Assembly (NCBI RefSeq): GCF_010894435.1
Contig: NZ_JAAIXZ010000013.1
Coordinates: forward strand, 1-64,000
DNA from: Pyxidicoccus trucidator
GTDB lineage: Bacteria > Myxococcota > Myxococcia > Myxococcales > Myxococcaceae
Direction of reading: 5' to 3'
Length of the DNA stretch: 64,000 nt
Positions 58,611 to 64,000 of this stretch are shown piece after piece (positions within the stretch are counted from its first letter, which is position 1; each line of letters opens with the position of its first letter). Under the pieces are notes generated by a model. The model was not told the DNA's origin and did no database searches. It saw only the letters and a list, made by a program, of their open reading frames with translations. The position numbers were made by a program, and so were the translations under genes.

Positions 58611-60050
58611 ATGCACGTGGTGAAGCTGGCGGAAGAGCGGATGCCCGAAGGCGTGCGGGAGGCGTTCGACCGCCTCCAGGCGCGCCGCTGGGAGGTGGCG
58701 AGGCGCGGGGCGAAGGAACGGCTGGCCCGGCTGGAGAAGCTCAAGGAGCTCATCGTCGCGCGGCGGGAAGCGCTGGCGGACGCCCTCTACGCGGACTTCC
58801 GCAAGCCCCGCGCCGAGGTGGAGGCCACGGAAGTCATGCCGGTGCTCCAGGAACTGGTGCACGTGCAGAAGCACCTGAAGGGGTGGATGAAGCCCCGGAA
58901 GGTGACGACGCCGCTGATGCTCACCGGCACCTCCAGCCACGTGCAGTCCGAAGCGCGGGGCGTGGTGCTGGTGATGGCGCCGTGGAACTACCCCTTCAAC
59001 CTGCTGGTGTCGCCGCTGGTGGCGGCGGTGGCGGCGGGCAACACCGTGCTGTGCAAGCCGAGTGAGAAGACGCCGAACACGGCGCGCTTCCTGGCGGAGC
59101 TGCTGCGCGACGCGTTCCCCTCCGACGAGGTGGCGGTGGTGGAGGGCGGCCCCGAGGTGGGCGAGGCGCTCTTGCGGCTGCCGTTCGACCACTTCTTCTT
59201 CACGGGCGGGCCGCGCGTGGGCCGGCGGGTGATGGAGGCGGCGGCGAAGCACCTGGCCGGGGTGACGCTGGAGCTGGGCGGCAAGTCGCCGGTGGTGGTG
59301 GACGCGACGGCGGACGTGGAGACGACGGCGGAGCGCGTGGTGTGGGGGAAGTTCCTCAACGCGGGGCAGACGTGCATCGCCCCGGACCACGTGTGGGTGC
59401 ACGCGTCGAAGGAGGAGGCGCTGCTGGCGGCGATGAAGTCCGCGCTGGAGCGCTTCTACGGCAAGTCCGAGGAGGCCCGGCGGGCGTGCCAGGACTTCTG
59501 CCGGCTGGTGGATGACGGGGCCTTCAAGCGGGTGCGCGGGTTGATGGACCGCACGGTGACGGCGGGGGCTCGGGTGGTGATGGGCGGAGGGGTGGACGCG
59601 GAGACGCGCTACATCGCGCCCACGGTGCTCGCGGACGTGATGCCGGATGCGCCCATCATGGAGGAGGAGATTTTCGGGCCGGTGCTGCCGGTGCTCCGGT
59701 ACGAGTCGCTGGACGACGTGGTGGCCCACGTGCGCGCGGGTGGCAAGCCGCTGGCGCTCTACGTGTTCAGCCAGGACGAGGCGACGGTGGAGCGGCTCCT
59801 GCGCGAGACGAGCGCGGGCGGCACGTGCATCAACACCGTGGTGCTGCACAACGCGAACCCGAACCTGCCCTTCGGCGGAGTCGGGCAGAGCGGCGTGGGC
59901 GCGTACCACGGGGAGACGGGCTTCCGGACGTTCAGCCACGAGCGCGCGGTGCTGCGACAGGGCCGCACGTCCCTGGCGCACCTGTTCTTCCCGCCGTACA
60001 CGGGCAAGGCGCAGAAGCTGGCGCGGCTGGCGAGCCGGCTGTTCGAGTAG
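58611..60050 (+). CDS. Aldehyde dehydrogenase 2
   Basis: A 479-aa paralogue of the preceding gene, with Cys255 in AGQTCIAPDH and Glu221 in LELGGKSPV. The two proteins share most conserved blocks (APWNYPF, KPSEKTPNT, NPNLPFGGVG) but differ throughout, so the duplication is old. An AGGAGG Shine-Dalgarno precedes the ATG at 58611. Likely in one operon with the TetR and the first dehydrogenase, together oxidising aldehydes of fatty or aromatic origin. Confidence 0.92.
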   Translation: MHVVKLAEERMPEGVREAFDRLQARRWEVARRGAKERLARLEKLKELIVARREALADALYADFRKPRAEVEATEVMPVLQELVHVQKHLKGWMKPRKVTTPLMLTGTSSHVQSEARGVVLVMAPWNYPFNLLVSPLVAAVAAGNTVLCKPSEKTPNTARFLAELLRDAFPSDEVAVVEGGPEVGEALLRLPFDHFFFTGGPRVGRRVMEAAAKHLAGVTLELGGKSPVVVDATADVETTAERVVWGKFLNAGQTCIAPDHVWVHASKEEALLAAMKSALERFYGKSEEARRACQDFCRLVDDGAFKRVRGLMDRTVTAGARVVMGGGVDAETRYIAPTVLADVMPDAPIMEEEIFGPVLPVLRYESLDDVVAHVRAGGKPLALYVFSQDEATVERLLRETSAGGTCINTVVLHNANPNLPFGGVGQSGVGAYHGETGFRTFSHERAVLRQGRTSLAHLFFPPYTGKAQKLARLASRLFE

Positions 60051-60157
60051 CGGGGCACGCGAAGCGAGGCGGCCGGGGCGGAGTATGAAATGGTCTCCCC
60101 CCGGGCCCGTACAGCCTGGGCGGACCCTTTCGCGGGAGTCTTGCTGGTGAGCAGCAC

Positions 60158-60739
60158 ATGACCGACACGCCCTCGCCCTCGCCCTCCGCCGACGCGGCGC
60201 TGCTGTCGCGGCTGCCCGCGGTGCTGCACCCGCACCGGAACCTGCTCACCTACTACGCGCTCACGTCGCTCCTCGCGGGCCCGGGCTTCCCCATCCTCCT
60301 GCTGTACCAATTCTTCCGGTTCAAGACCCTGCGCTACGAGCTGGACGCGGAGGGCATCACCGTCCGGTGGGGCATCCTCTTCCGCCGCGAGGTCTCCCTC
60401 ACCTACGCCCGCATCCAGGACATCCACTTGTCCAGCAACGTCGTGGAGCGCTGGCTCGGACTCGCCAAGATTCAGGTGCAGACGGCCAGCGGCAACTCGC
60501 AGGCGGAAATCACCATCGAAGGGTTCCAGGCCTTCGAGGCCATGCGGGACTTCCTCTATTCGAAGATGCAGGGGGCTCGCGACCGCACGCTGCCCGCCAC
60601 TCGCGACGCCGCGCAGGCGCTTGCCCCGGGCTCGGAGGACGCGCTCACCTCCACGCTCCGCGAGGTCGCCGCCGAGGTGCGTGCGCTCCGGCTCGGCCTG
60701 GGCGGCACGTCGACGCCTCCGGAGAAGACGGATGGCTGA
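60158..60739 (+). CDS. PH-like (DUF304/bPH2) membrane protein
   Basis: A 193-aa membrane protein with two hydrophobic segments near the N-terminus (LLTYYALTSLLAGPGFPILLLYQFF) and a bacterial pleckstrin-like domain (LRYELDAEGITVRWGILFRREVSLTYARIQDIHLSSNVVERWLGLAKIQVQTASG). A disordered tail ends it. It overlaps the next gene by 8 bp; the two encode related bPH2-type proteins, as usual for paired DUF304 genes of unknown function. Confidence 0.85.
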   Translation: MTDTPSPSPSADAALLSRLPAVLHPHRNLLTYYALTSLLAGPGFPILLLYQFFRFKTLRYELDAEGITVRWGILFRREVSLTYARIQDIHLSSNVVERWLGLAKIQVQTASGNSQAEITIEGFQAFEAMRDFLYSKMQGARDRTLPATRDAAQALAPGSEDALTSTLREVAAEVRALRLGLGGTSTPPEKTDG

Positions 60740-61493
60740 CCAGCCGCATGCGTGGCTCCTCCGACTGCTGAAGGTCCCTCCCCCGCCGGAGATTCCGCAG
60801 GGCGAGGTGCGCGTCTTCCGCTCCGCTCCCGCGCATCGGCACTATCAGCTGATCCGCTGGGGACTGCGGCAGGTGGGGCTGGTGGCGGGTCTGATTTTCG
60901 GTGCGCTGTTCATCGCCTCCGTCGTCCCGCGCATCGGACATCCACTCTCGGAGAAGATTGGCTGGGGCCTGGAGGCGCTCGCGTGGCTGGGCTTCATCGC
61001 CCAGTTCCCCATCGGCTTCCTCGTCGCTCGGATTGATTACGAGTTCCGCTGGTACATCCTCTCCGACCGCAGCCTGCGCATGCGCGAGGGCCTCGTCTCC
61101 TTCCAGGAGAAGACGATGACCTTCGCCAACATCCAGCAGGTCTCCATCCACCAGGACCCCCTCCAGCGCCTGCTCGGCATCTCCGACGTGAAGGTGGAGA
61201 CCGCTGGCGGCGGTGGCTCACGAGGCTCCGGCAGCTCGGACTCCGGGCACGGTGAGCACCTGCACGAGGCGCGCTTCCGCGGCGTCAGCAACCCCGGGGA
61301 GATTCGCGACGTCATCCTTGCCCGCGTGCGCATGCACCGTGACACCGGACTGGGAGAGGCTCACACGGTGGAGCCCGTGACAACTGTCACCGCGTCCACG
61401 GCCGCGCTCGACGCCGCGCGAGAGCTGCTCACGGAGATGCGCGCCCTGCGGCAGGCGCTCCCGCCACGCCAGGGCCCGGCACCTACCGAGTAG
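60732..61493 (+). CDS. PH-like (DUF304/bPH2) membrane protein, second of pair
   Basis: A 253-aa protein with two hydrophobic segments (VGLVAGLIFGALFIASVV, GLEALAWLGFIAQFPIGFLVA) followed by a bPH2 domain (IDYEFRWYILSDRSLRMREGLVSFQEKTMTFANIQQVSIHQDPLQRLLGISDVKVETAGG) and a helical C-terminus ending LRQALPPRQGPAPTE. The last 48 bp, stop included, are repeated once directly downstream (61500-61547). ATG 60732 overlaps the preceding gene by 8 bp. Function unknown. Confidence 0.85.
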   Translation: MADQPHAWLLRLLKVPPPPEIPQGEVRVFRSAPAHRHYQLIRWGLRQVGLVAGLIFGALFIASVVPRIGHPLSEKIGWGLEALAWLGFIAQFPIGFLVARIDYEFRWYILSDRSLRMREGLVSFQEKTMTFANIQQVSIHQDPLQRLLGISDVKVETAGGGGSRGSGSSDSGHGEHLHEARFRGVSNPGEIRDVILARVRMHRDTGLGEAHTVEPVTTVTASTAALDAARELLTEMRALRQALPPRQGPAPTE

Positions 61494-61547
61494 CTCCCGC
61501 TGCGGCAGGCGCTTCCATCTCGGCAGGACTCGGCACCTGCCGAGTAA
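61446..61547 (+). repeat. Duplicated 3' end of the second PH-like gene
   Basis: The final 15 codons plus stop (61446-61493) are repeated at 61500-61547 after 6 bp. The second copy reads LRQALPSRQDSAPAE then TAA, versus LRQALPPRQGPAPTE then TAG. Four residues differ and the stop changed identity. The copy lies outside the gene and has no start codon of its own. Confidence 0.85.
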
Positions 61548-61616
61548 CGCCCCGATGCGATACGTGCGCCCAGGGCGCGGCGTGGCTCGGGGCCTCGCCG
61601 CGCCGGTGGCGCTTGC

Positions 61617-63239
61617 TCAGCTGCGCAGGCCGGGGGCTTCGTGGCCCGTGCGCGCCACGTACTCGGTGTAGCCGCCGCCGTACTGGTGGATGCCCTCGGG
61701 CGTCAGCTCCAGCACGCGGTTGGACAGCGCGCCCAGGAAGTGCCGGTCGTGCGAGACGAACAGCATGGTGCCCTCGTACCGCGACAGCGCGGTGATGAGC
61801 ATCTCCTTGGTCGCCATGTCCAGGTGGTTGGTCGGCTCGTCGAGCACCAGGAAGTTCGGCGGGTCGAAGAGCATCTTCGCCATGACCAGTCGCGCCTTCT
61901 CACCGCCCGACAGCACGCGGCACTTCTTCTCCACCTCGTCGCCGGAGAAGCCGAAGCAGCCGGCCAGCGCCCGCAGCGAGCCCTGCCCCGCGCGGGGGAA
62001 CGCATCCTCCAGCGACTGGAACACCGTGCGCTCGCCGTCCAGCAGGTCCATGGCGTGCTGGGCGAAGTAGCCCATCTTCACGCTGCCACCCAGGGCCACC
62101 GTGCCCTCGTCCGGCTGCGTGGAGCCCGTCACCAGCTTCAGCAGCGTGGACTTGCCCGCGCCGTTGACGCCCATGACACACCAGCGCTCCGTGCGCCGCA
62201 CGAGGAAGTCCAGGCCCTCGTAGATGCTCCGGTTGCCGTAGCCCTTATGAACGCTCTTCAGGCTCACCACGTCCTCACCGGAGCGCGGCGCCGGCAGGAA
62301 CTCGAACAGCACCGTGGTGCGGCGCTTGGGCGGCTCCACGCGCTCAATCTTCTCCAGCTTCTTCACGCGGCTCTGCACCTGCGCGGCGTGCGAGGCGCGT
62401 GCCTTGAAGCGCTCGATGAACTTGATTTCCTTCGCGAGCATCGCCTGCTGGCGATCGAACTGCGCCTGCTGCTGCTTCTCGTTCTGCGCCCGCTGCTGCT
62501 CGTAGAACTCGTAGTTGCCCGTGTACGTCGTCAGCGAGCCACCGTCGATTTCGATGACCTTGTTGACGATGCGGTTCATGAACTCGCGGTCGTGCGAGGT
62601 CATCAGCAGCGCGCCCTCGTAGCCCTTGAGGAACTCCTCCAGCCAGATGAGGCTCTCCAGGTCCAGGTGGTTGCTGGGCTCGTCGAGGAGCATGGCGTCC
62701 GGACGCATCAGGAGGATGCGGGCCAGGGCCACGCGCATCTTCCAACCGCCCGACAGCGCGCCCACGTCGCCGTCCATCATCTCCTGGCTGAAGCCCAGGC
62801 CCGCGAGGATTTCCCGCGCCCGGCCCTCCAGGGCGTAGCCACCCAGCTCCTCGAAGCGCCCCTGGACCACGCCGTAGCGCTCGACGAGCTTGTCCATGTT
62901 GTCCGCCTGGTCCGGGTCCCCCATGGCGGCTTCCAGCGCCTTCATCTCGGCGGCCACGGAGCTGACCGGGCCGGCGCCGTCCATGACCTCGGAGGCCGCG
63001 CTGCGGCCCTGCATCTCACCGACGTCCTGGCTGAAGTAGCCGATGGTGACACCCCGGTCGACGGCCACCTGGCCCTCGTCGGGGTGCTCCTGGTTCGTAA
63101 TCATGCGGAACAGGGTCGTCTTGCCGGCGCCGTTCGGACCGACCAGGCCCACCTTCTCGCCTTTGTGGAGCGCCGCGGAGGCCTCGATGAAGAGGATCTG
63201 CTGGCCATTCTGCTTGCCGATGTTGTCGAGACGGATCAT
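61617..63239 (-). CDS. ABC-F family ATPase (YbiT-like)
   Basis: A 540-aa soluble protein with two ABC cassettes: Walker A GPNGAGKTT and GVNGAGKST, signatures LSGGWKMRVALA and LSGGEKARLVMA, Walker B LLDEPSNHLD and VLDEPTNHLD. The linker between them (FDRQQAMLAKEIKFIERFKARASHAAQVQSRVKKLEKIE) is the P-site tRNA interaction motif type. Length and layout match the YbiT/ABC-F group that acts on ribosomes. No membrane domain, so it is not a transporter. Confidence 0.92.
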   Translation of the reverse strand: MIRLDNIGKQNGQQILFIEASAALHKGEKVGLVGPNGAGKTTLFRMITNQEHPDEGQVAVDRGVTIGYFSQDVGEMQGRSAASEVMDGAGPVSSVAAEMKALEAAMGDPDQADNMDKLVERYGVVQGRFEELGGYALEGRAREILAGLGFSQEMMDGDVGALSGGWKMRVALARILLMRPDAMLLDEPSNHLDLESLIWLEEFLKGYEGALLMTSHDREFMNRIVNKVIEIDGGSLTTYTGNYEFYEQQRAQNEKQQQAQFDRQQAMLAKEIKFIERFKARASHAAQVQSRVKKLEKIERVEPPKRRTTVLFEFLPAPRSGEDVVSLKSVHKGYGNRSIYEGLDFLVRRTERWCVMGVNGAGKSTLLKLVTGSTQPDEGTVALGGSVKMGYFAQHAMDLLDGERTVFQSLEDAFPRAGQGSLRALAGCFGFSGDEVEKKCRVLSGGEKARLVMAKMLFDPPNFLVLDEPTNHLDMATKEMLITALSRYEGTMLFVSHDRHFLGALSNRVLELTPEGIHQYGGGYTEYVARTGHEAPGLRS

Positions 63240-63558
63240 GTGCGTGCGAGGGGGCCCGGAAAGCGGGTGCGGGCGCCCTTATGCCATGTAGGGCGCCACG
63301 GGAAGAATGTTCCGAACCTCCCGAAGGCGGGTTCTCTTTCCGGAGGCAGGCGGGCGGGCGGGCTCCCGGTGGAATGGCAGGGAGACCCACACCCCGCTCG
63401 GCCCCATCCCGGCCGGGCACGGGCACGGCCCCCGGGCGTCCTCGAAGGCCGGGCTCACGCGGAAATCCCCGCTCGGGGGCGGGCGCTTCCGCAGGACTGT
63501 CCACACTCGGGGCCGAGGCGCGCGCCCTGGCCTCGGCGCGTGGCGTAGAGTCCTCGCC
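63240..63558. other. 319-bp divergent intergenic region
   Basis: No gene is supported. It contains GAATGTTCC at about 63305-63313, a GGCGGGCGGGCGGG run around 63350, and GC-rich sequence. It should hold promoters for the ABC-F and B3/B4 genes. Confidence 0.4.
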
Positions 63559-64000
63559 GTGCTGACCGTCGACCCGCATCCCTCCCTGGACACGCTGGCC
63601 TTCACCACCGCATTCCCCGCGCCGCTGGGCTCGCTGCCCTCGCCGGAGTGGCTGGTGGCCCTGCTCAAGCCCGGCGCCTCCGCCCCCTTCTCCAGCGACG
63701 ACGCCGTGCGAGGCACCGTCCGCGACATGCTCCGCCACGGCGGCTACAAGCCCACCGGGCGCGGCAAGCCCGCCTCCGAGTACCTCGTGCGCGCCTCGGG
63801 TGACGGCTCGCTCGGCTCCATCAACACCGCCGTCGACGCCTGCAACGCCGTGTCCCTGCACAGCGGCCTGCCCATCAGCGTCGTGGACCTGGACCGCGCC
63901 CGCGCACCCTTCCGCGTCGGTATTGCCCCCGCCGGCTCGCAGTACGTGTTCAACGCCTCCGGGCAGAGCATCGACCTGGAGGGGCTGCTGTGCCTCTTCG
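63559..64000 (+). CDS. B3/B4 domain protein, cut by window edge
   Basis: The first 147 codons of a gene that continues past the right edge, from GTG 63559. The sequence (SINTAVDACNAVSLHSGLPISVVDLDRARAPFRVGIAPAGSQYVFNASGQSIDLEGLLCLF) matches the B3/B4 domain found in phenylalanyl-tRNA synthetase beta chains and in stand-alone proteins. Stand-alone forms may act as tRNA-editing or amino-acid-binding proteins. Divergent from the ABC-F gene. No stop codon is seen in frame. Confidence 0.82.
   Translation, partial: MLTVDPHPSLDTLAFTTAFPAPLGSLPSPEWLVALLKPGASAPFSSDDAVRGTVRDMLRHGGYKPTGRGKPASEYLVRASGDGSLGSINTAVDACNAVSLHSGLPISVVDLDRARAPFRVGIAPAGSQYVFNASGQSIDLEGLLCLF

Noticed and set aside
1-64000. tRNA, rRNA, CRISPR arrays, prophage, transposases
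   Set aside because: No T-loop-like GGTTCGAATCC arms, no regularly spaced repeats with spacers, and no transposase, integrase or phage-structural motifs were seen on either strand.

Overview
The window is GC-rich (about 70%) chromosomal DNA from a myxobacterium of the Myxococcus/Corallococcus/Pyxidicoccus group. The best evidence is a complete pomY-pomZ-pomX cell-division-site cluster (45617-49867), whose key residues fall at the published Myxococcus xanthus positions (PomX K13/R15; PomZ G62, D90, K268). Supporting evidence is a DUF2378 (Myxococcales-restricted) gene, many lipoproteins, several histidine kinases, and a high load of regulators. No rRNA, tRNA, CRISPR array, prophage or insertion sequence was seen.

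Layout. 0-10 kb: STAS-like protein, Nudix hydrolase, RuvC-fold protein, DUF2378 protein, a TetR-adaptor-RND efflux operon with twin operators, DUF2293 protein, RNase Z and a lipoprotein. 10-20 kb: rhomboid protease, lipoprotein amidohydrolase, lipoproteins, a C45-type acyltransferase preceded by a broken copy of its own 5' end, a DUF4139 protein, a DUF4286-like protein and a GNAT acetyltransferase. 20-32 kb: ohrR-ohr peroxide module with a perfect palindromic operator, subtilase, HipA-like kinase with DUF3037, EEP phosphatase, DUF421 protein, a J-domain fusion, M1 aminopeptidase with HEAT repeats, a PAS histidine kinase, a 55-aa gene and a DUF3616 protein. 32-38 kb: a 624-bp tandem duplication carrying two diverged paralogues, then an ECF sigma factor translationally coupled to a membrane anti-sigma factor that carries TPR-like repeats and a C-terminal CHAT caspase-like domain. 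38-46 kb: TspO, DUF924, two coupled ferritin-like proteins, a CHASE2 adenylate cyclase, SH3-like and M48 proteins. 46-50 kb: pomX, pomZ, pomY. 50-64 kb: XRE regulator, fatty-acid desaturase, AraC regulator, an MFS transporter with an in-frame TGA near its start, a histidine kinase, PLD protein, a TetR regulator with three phased operators followed by two aldehyde dehydrogenases, two PH-like membrane proteins, an ABC-F ATPase, and the start of a B3/B4-domain gene running off the window.

The most notable points are: (1) the ECF sigma / CHAT anti-sigma pair; (2) the TGAC-N5-GTCA operator triplet over a promoter whose transcript should be leaderless; (3) a recurring pattern of small tandem duplications at gene ends (C45 5' end, DUF3616 3' end plus neighbour, pomX 3' end, PH-protein 3' end with its stop codon, and the region just after a histidine-kinase stop); and (4) the complete Pom cluster with a PomY that ends in a winged-helix-like segment.
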